A stretch of 64,000 nucleotides of DNA from Pseudomonas sp. CFBP 13711 (GCF_014842265.1 NZ_JACYVI010000006.1:1-64000); one strand, 5' to 3'. Counted from the first letter of the stretch, positions 45,016 through 55,188 are shown. Notes: a model not told the origin generated them from the letters alone. A program made the numbers and translations.

Positions 45016-46938
45016 ATGTCGAGCATTACCCGGGATGCGCTACGCACCGCAACGTTGTACGGGCTTTTGTCGATGGTGTGGCTGGCGATCAGTGACTACT
45101 TACTGCCGCGGCTGATCGAGGACGCGACCGTGCTGGCGCGAGCGCAACAGACCGGCGGTTATCTCTGGCTGGCCGTCAGCGCAGTGCTGATCTATCTGGC
45201 TCGCTCGCGGCTGCTGCGATTCATGGGCGTCACCGAGCTGGCGCGCCGGCATGAGGACATGCAGCGTCTGCGACTGGCAGCGGCCGTATTCGACACCACG
45301 CTGGAAGGCGTGCTGGTCACTGATGCCACGGGCGTGATCGTCCACGTGAACCGTGCCTTCAGCGAGATCACCGGGTATCAGCAGGACGAAGTGGTGGGTT
45401 TGCGGCCGAGCACGTTCAAGTCAGGCCGCCATGGCCCCGAGTTCTACGAACGGATGTTCAAGACCATCCTCAGCGCCGGGCAGTGGAGCGGCGAGATCTG
45501 GAACCGGCGTAAAAGCGGCGAGATCTACCCGCAGTGGCAGAGCATTCGTCCGATCCGGGACGAGGAAGGCGAAATCACACAGTTCGTCGCCGTGTTTTCC
45601 GATATTTCTTCGATCAAGCATTCCGAGCGAGAGCTGGCGCATCTGGCCCATTACGATCCTTTGACCGGTCTGCCCAATCGCCTGCTGTTCACCGACCGTG
45701 CCGAGCAGGCTCACACCCACGCACGCCGCAATAAACGCACCCTGGCGCTTCTGCTCGTCGATCTCGATCACTTCAAGCACATCAACGAAAGCCTCGGCCA
45801 CAACGCCGGGGACGAAGTGCTGAAAGCCGCCGCCGAGCGGTTGCAAATCCATCTGGAAAAGGGCGTCACGCTGGCGCGGCTGGGCGGCGACGAATTCGCG
45901 ATTCTGCTCGAAAATGCCCAGCAGGTCGCGCAATCCGCCGAACTGGCGCAGAGCATTCTGGAAGGGCTGCGCGAGCCTTTTCTGGTCAGCGGGCAATCGC
46001 TGTTTCTCACCGCCAGCGTCGGCATCAGCATCTTTCCCCAGGATGCGCTGACCGCCGAGCAGTTGCTGCGTAATGCCGACGCCGCGCTTTCACAGGCCAA
46101 GCATCAAGGCCGTGAAAGCTACGCGATGTACACCGCCGAACTGACCGCCCACGCCCAGCGCCGCGTCGAGTTGGCGGCCGAGCTGCGACAGGCCGTGGAG
46201 GAGAACGAGCTGCGGGTGTTTTATCAGCCGATCCATAACCTCCACAGCCGCTGCATCGAGGGCGTCGAGGCACTGGTGCGCTGGCAGCACCCCGCGCGCG
46301 GCATGGTCTCGCCGGGTGAATTCATCCCCATCGCCGAGCAAAGCGGGCTGATCGCCGACATCGACAACTGGGTGCTGACCCAAGCCTGCCGGCAGATGGG
46401 CGAGTGGCTGGCGGAGGGTGTGAATATCGCCTTCGTCGCGGTCAACGTGTCCAGCCGGTTGTTCGGACGCGGTGATCTTGATCGGCGAGTGGCCAAGGTG
46501 TTGAACGAAACTGGTCTGGCACCGGAGTTTCTGGAGCTTGAGGTGACCGAAAGCGCGATCATGGACGACCCTGATCTGGCCATCGAGCAGATGCACCGTC
46601 TGCGGGATCTGGGTCTGAAACTGTCCATCGACGATTTCGGCACGGGGTACTCGTCACTGCTGCGGCTCAAGCGCATGCCGGTGCAGAAACTGAAAATCGA
46701 TCAAGGGTTTGTGGCCGGGTTGCCGGACGACGATGACGACATCGCGATCGTCAACGCCATCATTGCCCTGGCGCGCGCCATGGGCATGCGCGTGCTGGCA
46801 GAAGGCATTGAGCAGGCCAGTCAGGCCGGTTTTCTGCTGAAGCACAACTGCGAACTGGGGCAGGGCTATTGGTTCGCGCGCCCCATGCCGGCGGAACAGA
46901 TCAACTGGCAGCATGCGCCGGTGTTTGTCTCTGCCTGA
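45016..46938 (+). CDS. Membrane PAS-GGDEF-EAL cyclic-di-GMP enzyme (PA0285-type)
   Basis: A 640-aa protein. Two N-terminal membrane helices (LYGLLSMVWLAISDYLLP and YLWLAVSAVLIYLA), PAS about 85-205, GGDEF domain with intact GGDEF, and EAL domain with EALVRW, NVSSRLF, DDFGTGYSSL and KIDQGF. Both catalytic motifs look complete; in the P. aeruginosa counterpart phosphodiesterase activity dominates, which I only infer here. TATAAT at 44981-44986 could be the -10 element. ATG at 45016 preferred over an upstream TTG. Confidence 0.9.
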   Translation: MSSITRDALRTATLYGLLSMVWLAISDYLLPRLIEDATVLARAQQTGGYLWLAVSAVLIYLARSRLLRFMGVTELARRHEDMQRLRLAAAVFDTTLEGVLVTDATGVIVHVNRAFSEITGYQQDEVVGLRPSTFKSGRHGPEFYERMFKTILSAGQWSGEIWNRRKSGEIYPQWQSIRPIRDEEGEITQFVAVFSDISSIKHSERELAHLAHYDPLTGLPNRLLFTDRAEQAHTHARRNKRTLALLLVDLDHFKHINESLGHNAGDEVLKAAAERLQIHLEKGVTLARLGGDEFAILLENAQQVAQSAELAQSILEGLREPFLVSGQSLFLTASVGISIFPQDALTAEQLLRNADAALSQAKHQGRESYAMYTAELTAHAQRRVELAAELRQAVEENELRVFYQPIHNLHSRCIEGVEALVRWQHPARGMVSPGEFIPIAEQSGLIADIDNWVLTQACRQMGEWLAEGVNIAFVAVNVSSRLFGRGDLDRRVAKVLNETGLAPEFLELEVTESAIMDDPDLAIEQMHRLRDLGLKLSIDDFGTGYSSLLRLKRMPVQKLKIDQGFVAGLPDDDDDIAIVNAIIALARAMGMRVLAEGIEQASQAGFLLKHNCELGQGYWFARPMPAEQINWQHAPVFVSA

Positions 46939-47030
46939 CACAGCCGTGTGGCGCGCGCCACACGTTCAGAACCGCTTTCTAGGTCGTTCCCGGCCAGCCT
47001 CAGGCGCAAATGCCTTTTGGTTATATCTGC

Positions 47031-47055
47031 ATTCTTAAATAGTATTTTTAAGAAT
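47031..47055 (+). promoter_or_regulatory. Inverted repeat upstream of oscA-sbp
   Basis: ATTCTTAAA-N7-TTTAAGAAT, perfect 9-bp arms in an AT-rich patch 83 bp before oscA. Position suits a CysB-type activator or the promoter of the sulfur-uptake operon. Confidence 0.5.
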
Positions 47056-47137
47056 ATCTCTGCCTCTCTAATATCGCGCTCACGCCACAAGCAGCGTTTG
47101 CCCCCACGCTGCGGCAAATCTTTCAAGGAGCACGAAC

Positions 47138-47320
47138 ATGAGCGCATCTCTACGTAGCGTTGACGGCCAGGACGAAGCAAGCATTTTGCGTGAAATTCAA
47201 AGCGCGCTGCGTGACCTGCGTTTTGGCGCGGTTGAAATCACGGTGCACAACGCGCAAGTGGTCCAGATCGAGCGCAAGGAGAAATTTCGTCTGCAAAACC
47301 CGAGCAACAAGCAGGGCTGA
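47138..47320 (+). CDS. oscA: OscA, small sulfur-starvation protein (DUF2292)
   Basis: A 60-aa protein: ILREIQSALRDLRFGAVEITVHNAQVVQIERKEKFRL is the DUF2292/YezD pattern, a short alpha-beta fold. In pseudomonads oscA precedes sbp and is needed for growth on organosulfur sources. AAGGAG lies before the ATG. Together with sbp-cysTWA it forms the sulfate-uptake cluster. Confidence 0.92.
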   Translation: MSASLRSVDGQDEASILREIQSALRDLRFGAVEITVHNAQVVQIERKEKFRLQNPSNKQG

Positions 47321-47401
47321 GGCACGCTCCCGCATAACGAACACCGCATGACCTAAAACTAGAAAAAGCCAACAACACACATTTGTCCAGGAGCCTGATT
47401 C

Positions 47402-48412
47402 ATGTCCATTCGTCGTTATGCGCTGGCCGCGCTCGCCAGTGCGGTGTTTGCCGGTTCTGCTGTCGCCAAGGATTTCACCCTGCTGAACGTCTCGTACGAC
47501 CCGACGCGCGAGCTGTATCAGGACTACAACGCCGAATTCATCAACTTCTGGAAAAAATCCCATCCGGGCGACACCGTGAAGATCAACCAGTCCCACGGTG
47601 GCTCGGGCAAGCAGGGCCGCTCGGTGATCGACGGCTCGCCTGCCGACGTGGTCACCCTGGCCCTGGCCGGCGACATCGACGAAATCGCCAAACTGGGCAA
47701 GACCATTCCTGAGAACTGGCAGACCAAGTTGCCGGACGCCAGCACCCCGTACACCTCGACCATCGTGTTCCTGGTGCGCAAGGGCAACCCGAAAGGCATC
47801 CATGACTGGGGCGACCTGATCAAGGACGGAGTATCGGTGATCACGCCAAACCCGAAAACCTCGGGCGGCGCGCGCTGGAATTTCCTGGCGGCTTACGGTT
47901 ACGGTCTGAAATCCAATGGCGGGGATGAAACCAAGGCCAAGGATTACATCGGCAAACTGTTCAAGCACGTTCCGGTGCTGGATACCGGCGCACGCGGTTC
48001 GACCATCACTTTCGTCAACAACGGTCAGGGTGACGTGTTGCTGGCGTGGGAAAACGAAGCGTTCCTGGCGTTGAAAGAAGACGGCGGCGCGGACAAGTTC
48101 GACATCGTCGTCCCTTCGCTGTCGATTCTGGCCGAGCCTCCAGTGGCCGTCGTCGAGAAGAACGCCGAGAAGCACGGCACCACCGAAATCGCCACCGAAT
48201 ACCTCAAGCACTTGTACAGCAAGGAAGGTCAGGAAATCGCGGCGAAAAACTTCTATCGTCCTCGTGACACGGAAGTGGCCGCCAAGTACGAAAAGCAGTT
48301 TCCTAAACTCAATTTGCTGACCATCGACAAAGACTTCGGTGGCTGGAAATCGGCTCAGCCCAAGTTCTTCGATGACGGTGGTGTGTTCGATCAGATCTAC
48401 ATTCCGCAGTAA
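47402..48412 (+). CDS. sbp: Sulfate-binding protein Sbp
   Basis: A 336-aa periplasmic protein, signal peptide to AVA at about residue 22. Sulfate pocket elements [21 protein letters not shown] and [11 protein letters not shown] are present. Captures sulfate for CysTWA. Good Shine-Dalgarno (AGGAG). Same strand as oscA, 81 bp apart. Confidence 0.95.
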   Translation: MSIRRYALAALASAVFAGSAVAKDFTLLNVSYDPTRELYQDYNAEFINFWKKSHPGDTVKINQSHGGSGKQGRSVIDGSPADVVTLALAGDIDEIAKLGKTIPENWQTKLPDASTPYTSTIVFLVRKGNPKGIHDWGDLIKDGVSVITPNPKTSGGARWNFLAAYGYGLKSNGGDETKAKDYIGKLFKHVPVLDTGARGSTITFVNNGQGDVLLAWENEAFLALKEDGGADKFDIVVPSLSILAEPPVAVVEKNAEKHGTTEIATEYLKHLYSKEGQEIAAKNFYRPRDTEVAAKYEKQFPKLNLLTIDKDFGGWKSAQPKFFDDGGVFDQIYIPQ

Positions 48413-48480
48413 CCGCAGCGTCCCACGGAATAAATGGACCCGGACTTGTTCCGGGTAACGTGTGTAAACCAAGGACTTTT

Positions 48481-49302
48481 ATGTCTCGACGCATATCCCC
48501 CGTCATACCCGGCTTCGGGCTGACGCTGGGCTACACATTGGTGTACCTCAGTCTGATTGTGCTGATACCGCTTGCGGTCATGTTCATCCACGCCTCCCAG
48601 CTGAGCGCCGTTCAGTTCTGGAATGTTGTTACGGCGCCTCGCGTGCTTGCAGCACTCAAGCTGAGTTTCGGCACAGCGTTTTTCGCGGCGATCATCAACG
48701 GCATCATCGGCACGCTGCTGGCCTGGGTGCTGGTGCGTTACACCTTCCCCGGTCGCAAGATCATCGACGCGATGATCGATCTGCCCTTCGCATTGCCCAC
48801 CGCCGTTGCCGGTATCGCGCTGACCGCGCTGTACACGCCGACGGGTTTCATCGGCCAGTTCGCTGCCGATATGGGCATCAAGATTGCCTACACCCCCTTC
48901 GGTATCACCCTGGCGTTGACCTTCGTCACCATGCCCTTTGTGGTGCGCACGGTTCAGCCGGTGCTGGCGGACATCCCCCGGGAAGTCGAAGAAGCCGCGG
49001 CCTGCCTTGGCGCCAAACCTCTTCAGGTGTTCCGTCACATCCTCGTCCCGGCCTTGTTGCCTGCCTGGCTGACCGGCTTCGCGCTGGCCTTCGCCCGGGG
49101 CGTGGGTGAATACGGCTCGGTGATTTTCATCGCCGGCAACATGCCGATGAAGACCGAGATCCTGCCGCTACTGATCATGGTCAAGCTCGACCAGTACGAC
49201 TACACCGGCGCCACGGCGATTGGCGTGATGATGCTGCTGGTGTCGTTCGTGCTGCTGCTGCTGATCAATCTGTTGCAGCGACGCATCGAAACCCCTAACT
49301 GA
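48481..49302 (+). CDS. cysT: Sulfate ABC transporter permease CysT
   Basis: A 273-aa inner-membrane permease with about six helices and the EAA loop EAAACLGAKPLQVFRHILVPALLP. AAGGA five bases before the ATG at 48481. One of the two permeases of the sulfate/thiosulfate importer, followed by cysW after 12 bp. Confidence 0.94.
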   Translation: MSRRISPVIPGFGLTLGYTLVYLSLIVLIPLAVMFIHASQLSAVQFWNVVTAPRVLAALKLSFGTAFFAAIINGIIGTLLAWVLVRYTFPGRKIIDAMIDLPFALPTAVAGIALTALYTPTGFIGQFAADMGIKIAYTPFGITLALTFVTMPFVVRTVQPVLADIPREVEEAAACLGAKPLQVFRHILVPALLPAWLTGFALAFARGVGEYGSVIFIAGNMPMKTEILPLLIMVKLDQYDYTGATAIGVMMLLVSFVLLLLINLLQRRIETPN

Positions 49303-49314
49303 GGAGGCGCACGT

Positions 49315-50187
49315 ATGTCTGGTTCATCGCTCATTGCTGCGTCCTCCGCCAATGCTGCCCGTCGTGGCAGCGCGGTGTCGCGGCGCATTCTGATCGGCCT
49401 TGGCTGGCTGGTCTTCGCGTTCTTCCTGCTACTGCCGTTGGTGGTGGTGATCGGCCAGGGTTTGAGCAACGGCCTCGGCGGATTCTTCGCGGCCATCCTG
49501 GAGCCCGATGCGCTGTCAGCCCTCAAGCTGACCGTGTTCGCGGTGCTGATTTCGGTGCCGCTCAACGTCGTCTTCGGCGTCGCGGCGGCCTGGTGCGTGA
49601 GTAAATACTCGTTCCGCGGCAAGGCGATTCTGGTCACCCTGATCGACCTGCCGTTCTCGGTCTCGCCGGTCATCGCCGGTCTGATTTACGTGCTGATGTT
49701 CGGCGCCCGTGGCGTGTTCGGCCCCTGGCTGCAGGAGCACGACATCCAGATCGTCTTCGCCCTGCCGGGCATCGTGCTGGCGACCATCTTCGTGACCGTG
49801 CCGTTCGTGGCCCGCGAGCTCATCCCGCTGATGCAGGAGCAGGGCACGCAGGAAGAAGAAGCCGCGCGCCTGCTCGGTGCCAATGGCTGGCAGATGTTCT
49901 GGCATGTGACCGTCCCCAACATCAAATGGGGCCTGATCTACGGCGTGGTGCTGTGTACCGCGCGGGCCATGGGTGAGTTCGGTGCGGTGTCGGTGGTCTC
50001 GGGCCACATTCGCGGCGTGACCAACACCCTGCCGTTGCATGTCGAGATTCTCTACAACGAGTACAACCACGTGGCTGCATTTGCCGTGGCGAGCCTGTTA
50101 TTGATCCTTGCGCTGTTCATCCTGCTGCTCAAGCAGTGGAGCGAAGCGCGCATTAGCCGTCTGCGCAAAAACGCGGCGGAGGAATAA
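49315..50187 (+). CDS. cysW: Sulfate ABC transporter permease CysW
   Basis: A 290-aa permease, six helices, EAA loop [30 protein letters not shown] before the ATG. Partner of CysT, and only 3 bp before cysA, so tightly co-transcribed. Confidence 0.94.
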   Translation: MSGSSLIAASSANAARRGSAVSRRILIGLGWLVFAFFLLLPLVVVIGQGLSNGLGGFFAAILEPDALSALKLTVFAVLISVPLNVVFGVAAAWCVSKYSFRGKAILVTLIDLPFSVSPVIAGLIYVLMFGARGVFGPWLQEHDIQIVFALPGIVLATIFVTVPFVARELIPLMQEQGTQEEEAARLLGANGWQMFWHVTVPNIKWGLIYGVVLCTARAMGEFGAVSVVSGHIRGVTNTLPLHVEILYNEYNHVAAFAVASLLLILALFILLLKQWSEARISRLRKNAAEE

Positions 50188-50190
50188 TTC

Positions 50191-51159
50191 ATGTCGATCG
50201 AAGTCCGTAACGTCAGCAAGAATTTCAACGCCTTCAAGGCCCTCGACGGCATCAGTCTGGATATCCAGAGTGGCGAGCTCGTGGCGCTGTTGGGCCCGTC
50301 CGGCTGTGGCAAGACCACGCTGCTGCGCATCATTGCCGGGCTGGAAACGCCGGACAAAGGCAGCATCGTGTTCCACGGCGAGGATGTCTCCGGCCACGAC
50401 GTGCGCGATCGCAACGTGGGGTTCGTCTTCCAGCATTACGCGCTGTTCCGCCACATGACGGTGTTCGACAACGTCGCCTTCGGCCTGCGCATGAAGCCGA
50501 AGAACCAGCGCCCGAACGAAAGCCAGATCGCGGTCAAAGTGCATGAGCTGCTGAATATGGTGCAACTGGACTGGCTGTCGGATCGCTATCCGGAGCAATT
50601 GTCGGGCGGTCAGCGTCAGCGGATTGCCCTGGCCCGCGCCCTGGCGGTGGAGCCCAAAGTGTTGCTGCTGGATGAGCCGTTCGGCGCGCTGGACGCCAAG
50701 GTACGCAAGGAGCTGCGTCGCTGGCTGGCGCGGCTGCACGAAGACATCAACCTGACCTCGGTATTCGTGACCCACGATCAGGAAGAGGCGATGGAAGTCG
50801 CGGACCGCATCGTGGTGATGAACAAGGGCGTGATCGAGCAGATCGGTTCGCCCGGGGATGTTTATGAGAACCCGTCCAGCGATTTTGTTTATCACTTTCT
50901 GGGTGACTCGAACCGTCTGCATCTGGGCGAAGACAACCACGTGTTGTTCCGCCCCCACGAAGTGTCGTTGTCACGGCATGAAGTGGAAGGGCACCACGCG
51001 GCGGAAGTGCGGGACATTCGCCCGTTGGGCGCCACGACGCGGGTAACGCTGAAGGTCGAAGGGCAACCCGAACTGATCGAAGCCGAAGTGGTGAAAGACC
51101 ACGACAGCCTGACAGGGCTGGCGCGGGGAGAAACGCTGTTCTTCAAGCCGAAGGCCTAG
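50191..51159 (+). CDS. cysA: Sulfate ABC transporter ATP-binding protein CysA
   Basis: A 322-aa ATPase: Walker [10 protein letters not shown] (about 37-45), signature LSGGQRQR, Walker B VLLLDEP and switch His [12 protein letters not shown], then a C-terminal regulatory region of about 80 residues ([10 protein letters not shown]). Completes sbp-cysTWA. Confidence 0.95.
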   Translation: MSIEVRNVSKNFNAFKALDGISLDIQSGELVALLGPSGCGKTTLLRIIAGLETPDKGSIVFHGEDVSGHDVRDRNVGFVFQHYALFRHMTVFDNVAFGLRMKPKNQRPNESQIAVKVHELLNMVQLDWLSDRYPEQLSGGQRQRIALARALAVEPKVLLLDEPFGALDAKVRKELRRWLARLHEDINLTSVFVTHDQEEAMEVADRIVVMNKGVIEQIGSPGDVYENPSSDFVYHFLGDSNRLHLGEDNHVLFRPHEVSLSRHEVEGHHAAEVRDIRPLGATTRVTLKVEGQPELIEAEVVKDHDSLTGLARGETLFFKPKA

Positions 51160-51170
51160 CAGAAGCGGGA

Positions 51171-51221
51171 GAGTATTTAGGGCGCTCTCTGATCAAGAGT
51201 ATTTAAGCGCTCTCTAATCAA
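51171..51221. repeat. Tandem duplication of a 25/26-bp unit after cysA
   Basis: GAGTATTTAGGGCGCTCTCT... (51171-51196) and GAGTATTTAAGCGCTCTCTA... (51197-51221) are head-to-tail copies with few differences. Each has GAGAG/CTCTC-type arms that could fold after the cysA stop. Confidence 0.7.
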
Positions 51222-51267
51222 ATGGACAGCTCGGCCACCGCGTTGTCTGGGGATAAATACACATCTT

Positions 51268-51375
51268 GTGGGAGCGAGCTTGCTCGCGAAGAGGCCATTA
51301 CATCCGCTAGATTTTCAGCGGCTGGAATCCAGCCTTCGTGAGCAAGGTGGAGCGCCACCCCGGTCACTCCCACAT
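51268..51375. repeat. REP element pair (degenerate REPIN)
   Basis: TGTGGGAGCGAGCTTGCTCG is a typical Pseudomonas REP core. A diverged inverted partner (TCGTGAGCAAGGTGGAGCGC ... CACTCCCACA) ends near 51375. Confidence 0.8.
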
Positions 51376-51443
51376 TCCTTCATCCGCAGGGAAATCAGCG
51401 ATGTCCTTCGACGATCGATCTGATTGGTTGTCAAAACACAGTT

Positions 51444-51980
51444 CTAGACCGTCGCTTTTTTCAAATCCCGCCGGTGCGTCTTGCCCACCCGCGCCTCGAT
51501 GGCGTGTTGCAACTTCTTTCTCATTCCCAACAAAAAAGCCGCTTCGGCAACGACAAACAGCGGGCCGATGATCAGGCCTGTGAGGTCGTCGACAAACGCC
51601 GGCTTGCGGCCCTCGTAATAATGGCCCACAAACTGAATCGCCCAACCGAGCACGAACAGCCCGACGCCGGCGCTGAGCCAGACCATGGTGGTCTTTTGCG
51701 CCAGGCTTGCGCCGAGCCACAGGCACAGCGCGAGCAGAGCGCCCATCAGCACGCCGAAGAAGGCATCCAGCCGCAGGTAGAAAAACGTCGCCGCCAGACT
51801 CACCAGCAAGGCCGGCGACACCCAAAGCCCGCCGAGGGACCAACTGGTCCAGCCGGGGCGTGACAACAGTACGGCCACGGCGATCACGATCAGGGGAATG
51901 CCGACGAAGTGGGTAACGATATTACGGGTGTCGCGGTGGTAGGCCGCGTACTGGCTGAGGTGATCGACGAGGTTTTTCAT
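51444..51980 (-). CDS. Mpo1-like (DUF962) membrane protein
   Basis: A 178-aa protein with four or five helices and the two conserved signatures of the Mpo1/YGL010w family: RNIVTHFVGIPL and QFVGHYYEGRKPAF. In yeast Mpo1 is an Fe(II)-dependent 2-hydroxy fatty acid dioxygenase, with the His residues of these motifs as ligands. Activity in pseudomonads is untested, so this is family inference. AGGAA before the ATG at 51980. Confidence 0.87.
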   Translation of the reverse strand: MKNLVDHLSQYAAYHRDTRNIVTHFVGIPLIVIAVAVLLSRPGWTSWSLGGLWVSPALLVSLAATFFYLRLDAFFGVLMGALLALCLWLGASLAQKTTMVWLSAGVGLFVLGWAIQFVGHYYEGRKPAFVDDLTGLIIGPLFVVAEAAFLLGMRKKLQHAIEARVGKTHRRDLKKATV

Positions 51981-52086
51981 TGTTATTCCTCTCTGGATAC
52001 ATGGATCATGCCGCTGATTTTTTTTGGCTGAGGCCGCTGCACGGCTCAGCCTGCAACAAAACGCCGGCTATCAAAAGGAGATTCAC

Positions 52087-52797
52087 ATGACGAATGGAAC
52101 CCAATGGCGCTCATGGTTTATCAACGACCGATGGTTCCGCGATCTGCCTGCGTTGTTGCAGGATAGCTTGCTGATCGGCATGCGACAGCGCCGGGTGACG
52201 CCCGGCAAATCGATCTTCCAGCGCGGCGATCCCTCGCCCGGCCTGTATGCGTTGCTCACCGGCTCGTTACGCATCAATCCCCTTAAACCGCAGCAAGCGG
52301 ACATGCCCCCGGCAGAAGGCTATCGACCGTTCTGGTTCGGCGAAGCCTCGTTGTTCGACGACTTGCCCGCGACCCACGATGTCTTCGCTCAAGGCGCGGT
52401 CATTCTCCTGCGCATGCCCCATGCGCCACTCAAGCAACTGCTGGCTGAACACCCGGCCTTGTGGCGGCATTTCCGTGATTTGCTGGGGCGCAAGCTCGGG
52501 CTCGCCGTCCCCGCCCTTGAAGACATCACCCTGATGCCCACCGAGGAACGCGTGGCGTTTCGGCTGCTGATGCTGGCCGAAGCCTACGGCGAGATGGATC
52601 GTTCGGTGCGCAGCGTGCCTCTGTCCGACATGGCCTCCAATCGCTGCCTCGGGCTGAGCGCTGAGGTGGTCGAACGGGTACTTGGGGAGTTCGCCGAACG
52701 GCAAATCGTGCGCCGCGATCACGACCTGATCCATGTGCTGGACACCGAATGGCTGCGCGAGACGGCGCTTCATCGCCTGACCGGCGCAGGCGCGTGA
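52087..52797 (+). CDS. Crp/Fnr-family transcriptional regulator
   Basis: A 236-aa protein with an N-terminal cyclic-nucleotide-binding-like beta-roll (IFQRGDPSPGLYALLTGSLRI) and a C-terminal winged helix region (VPLSDMASNRCLGLSAEVVERVLGEFAERQIVRRD). The ligand-pocket residues of true CRP are not obvious. No Cys cluster as in FNR. AGGAG before ATG 52087. Lies alone between the Mpo1-like and AraC genes. Confidence 0.85.
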   Translation: MTNGTQWRSWFINDRWFRDLPALLQDSLLIGMRQRRVTPGKSIFQRGDPSPGLYALLTGSLRINPLKPQQADMPPAEGYRPFWFGEASLFDDLPATHDVFAQGAVILLRMPHAPLKQLLAEHPALWRHFRDLLGRKLGLAVPALEDITLMPTEERVAFRLLMLAEAYGEMDRSVRSVPLSDMASNRCLGLSAEVVERVLGEFAERQIVRRDHDLIHVLDTEWLRETALHRLTGAGA

Positions 52798-52809
52798 TGG
52801 CGTCACCGG

Positions 52810-53817
52810 TCAGCGATTCATCCCTTCGCGGTACTGGCTGGGCGTCATGCCGGTCCAGCGCTTGAACGCGCGGCTGAAACTGCTGGTGTCAGCGAAGCCG
52901 AGCAGGTAGGCCACTTCACTGAGCGAGCAGCCGGGGTCGCGCATGTGTTGCAGCGCCAGATTCTGCCGGCACTGATTGAGCAGCAGATCGTAGCGACAAC
53001 CCTCGTCGGCCAAATGGCGCTGAAGACTGCGCAGGCTCAGGTGCAGAGTGTGGGCGATGTGCTCGGCGGACGGCTCGCCTTCCGGCAATTGAGTTTCGAT
53101 GGCGCCGCGCACCTTGCGCTCCCAAGTCAGCGCGCTGAGTTGCTCGAGGGTGCGGTTGAGCACGGCCTCGTTGTGCTCGGCCAGCTCGGGATTGGCGTCG
53201 TCCAGATGGCTGTCGAAATCCTCACAGGAGAAGATCAGCAGATTCTCCGCCGCACCGAAGAACAGCGGCGCACGGAAGACGGCATGCCAGGGCTGCGGAT
53301 CTTCCGGTTGCGGCCGCATCAGGTGAACGGCCAGCGGCGCGTAATGACGGCCCAGGCGGTTGCGGCAGGTGCGCACGTAGATTGCGGCGAAGGCGTCCAT
53401 CGCCTCATTGGCCGGCATCGGGCTGCCGTCGGGCACGCGGAAACGAAATTCGTAACGGTCGTTCACGCGTTCAAAACTCATGACCAGCGCGTCGCTCACC
53501 ACCGGGTGATAACGCACGATGCGCTCGAACACCTCACGCAACGACCCGCTGGCAACCAGCGCATAACCGAGCGCATGAAAGGTCGTCGGGCTGACGAACC
53601 GTGACACTCGCAAGCCCAGCGCCGGATCGCCGCTGGCCTGCACGGCCAGTTCCCAAAAACGGGTGGTGACCGTCACCGGGTATCGCGCGTTGGGATCATC
53701 CATCAGCTGCGGATCCAGGCCCGCAGCCCGGCTCAGTGCGAGGCTGTCGAGGCCGAGGGCATCGAGTTGCTTGCGCAGGGCGCGGGTCCAGCTGGCGAGG
53801 ATGCTCGGCTCAGACAT
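52810..53817 (-). CDS. AraC-family regulator (OruR-like N-terminal domain)
   Basis: A 335-aa regulator with the 'arabinose-binding-like' N-terminal domain common to OruR-type proteins (about 25-205) and two C-terminal helix-turn-helix units (LSLRSLQRHLADEG, LSEVAYLLGFADTSSFSRAFKRWTGMTPSQYR). Divergent from the desaturase gene with 110 bp between, so it probably controls that gene, perhaps in response to a fatty acid or amphipathic ligand. Confidence 0.9.
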   Translation of the reverse strand: MSEPSILASWTRALRKQLDALGLDSLALSRAAGLDPQLMDDPNARYPVTVTTRFWELAVQASGDPALGLRVSRFVSPTTFHALGYALVASGSLREVFERIVRYHPVVSDALVMSFERVNDRYEFRFRVPDGSPMPANEAMDAFAAIYVRTCRNRLGRHYAPLAVHLMRPQPEDPQPWHAVFRAPLFFGAAENLLIFSCEDFDSHLDDANPELAEHNEAVLNRTLEQLSALTWERKVRGAIETQLPEGEPSAEHIAHTLHLSLRSLQRHLADEGCRYDLLLNQCRQNLALQHMRDPGCSLSEVAYLLGFADTSSFSRAFKRWTGMTPSQYREGMNR

Positions 53818-53927
53818 ACAAGTTGGCGCTTCCGGTCTACAGATTGGCGTTCACGGTCAGGCAGCTTCCGGCTTGAAGCGGCACAGTGGTGCCACGTTTT
53901 TCTATCCTGAAACCGGAGAATGGAAGC

Positions 53928-54998
53928 ATGCACGACACTTCTGCAAGTGCTGCCGGACTGAATGCACAACAACGATCAGCGCATATTCGTGCGGTGGTTT
54001 CCGCCCATGGCGCCGCGCTGCGAGAGCGCTATCCGCTGCTGCGGCACCAGGATGCCATCGGCGCCGGCATCCTGTGCTTCGCACTCGCCGGCATGATTGG
54101 CAGCGCGACGCTCTATATCGGGGGTTACCTGGCCTGGTGGGCGTGCCTGCTGCTGAATGCGTTCTTTGCGTCGCTGACCCATGAGCTTGAACACGACCTG
54201 ATCCACAGCATGTATTTCCGCAAGCAGCGGGTGCCCCACAATCTGATGCTTGCATTGGTCTGGATGGCGCGGCCGAGCACGATCAATCCCTGGATTCGTC
54301 GGCACTTGCACCTCAATCATCACAAGGTCTCCGGCACCGAGGCAGATATGGAAGAGCGCGCCATTACCAATGGCGAGCCGTGGGGCCTAGCGCGGTTGCT
54401 GATGGTCGGCGATAACGTGATGTCGTCGCTGATCCGCATGCTGCGGGCGAAAACATGGGCGCACAAATTCAGCATTCTCAAGCGCACCCTGCGTGTTTAT
54501 GCGCCGCTGGCGCTGCTGAATTGGGGTGCGTGGTACGTGTTTCTTGGCTTCCATGCCGCCAATGGCATTGCCGGTCTGATGGGCAGCTCGATTGACTGGT
54601 CGGCGAACACGCTGGCGGTCATGCACGTCATCGACGTCGCTGTCGTGGTCCTGGTCGGTCCGAACGTGCTGCGTACCTTCTGTCTGCATTTCGTCAGTTC
54701 CAACATGCATTACTACGGCGACGTCGAACTGGGCAATGTCATGCAGCAGACCCAAGTGCTCAATCCGTGGTGGATGTGGCCGATGCAGGCGTTCTGCTTC
54801 AACTTCGGCAGCACCCATGGCATTCATCACTTCGTGGTGAAGGAGCCGTTCTATATCCGCCAGATGACGGCACCCGTTGCGCACAAAGTGATGGCTGAAA
54901 TGGGGGTGCGGTTCAATGATTTCGGCACCTTCGGGCGGGCCAACCGCTTTGAACGAACGACTGAAAACGACGCGGTCCTCAAGCCTGCACGCGGTTGA
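53928..54998 (+). CDS. Membrane fatty acid desaturase/hydroxylase
   Basis: A 356-aa protein of the fatty acid desaturase superfamily. Histidine boxes HELEHDLIH, HLHLNHH and HGIHH plus several membrane helices. Unlike DesA at 43654-44838, the first box (HELEHD) resembles the hydroxylase/alkane-oxidising side of the family, so a hydroxylated or desaturated lipid is possible. GGAGAATGGAAGC before ATG 53928. Divergent from the AraC gene. Confidence 0.85.
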   Translation: MHDTSASAAGLNAQQRSAHIRAVVSAHGAALRERYPLLRHQDAIGAGILCFALAGMIGSATLYIGGYLAWWACLLLNAFFASLTHELEHDLIHSMYFRKQRVPHNLMLALVWMARPSTINPWIRRHLHLNHHKVSGTEADMEERAITNGEPWGLARLLMVGDNVMSSLIRMLRAKTWAHKFSILKRTLRVYAPLALLNWGAWYVFLGFHAANGIAGLMGSSIDWSANTLAVMHVIDVAVVVLVGPNVLRTFCLHFVSSNMHYYGDVELGNVMQQTQVLNPWWMWPMQAFCFNFGSTHGIHHFVVKEPFYIRQMTAPVAHKVMAEMGVRFNDFGTFGRANRFERTTENDAVLKPARG

Positions 54999-55125
54999 TA
55001 CCTGGCGGCCCATTGCGCCAGTCTCGCCGGCTTGTGGGAAATTTCTCCGGATAAAAATTTCTGTAACAACCGCCCCTTAATCTCTGCTCATCCCCGGCGA
55101 GCTGGGGGCAGACAGCGTGATTCTC

Positions 55126-55166
55126 AGGGTCACCCCTTTAAGGCAGGGGGTGGCCCTCTTTTTTTT
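55126..55166 (+). terminator. Rho-independent terminator after desaturase gene
   Basis: AGGGTCACCCC and GGGGTGGCCCT arms (one G-U pair) followed by eight T. Ends the desaturase transcript before the RBBP9-like gene. Confidence 0.88.
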
Positions 55167-55188
55167 GCGCCTTTCCCTGAAGCTGCGG

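Noticed and set aside
50098..50958. 286-aa open frame opposite cysA
   Set aside because: Same reason; covers the ATPase motifs on the other strand.
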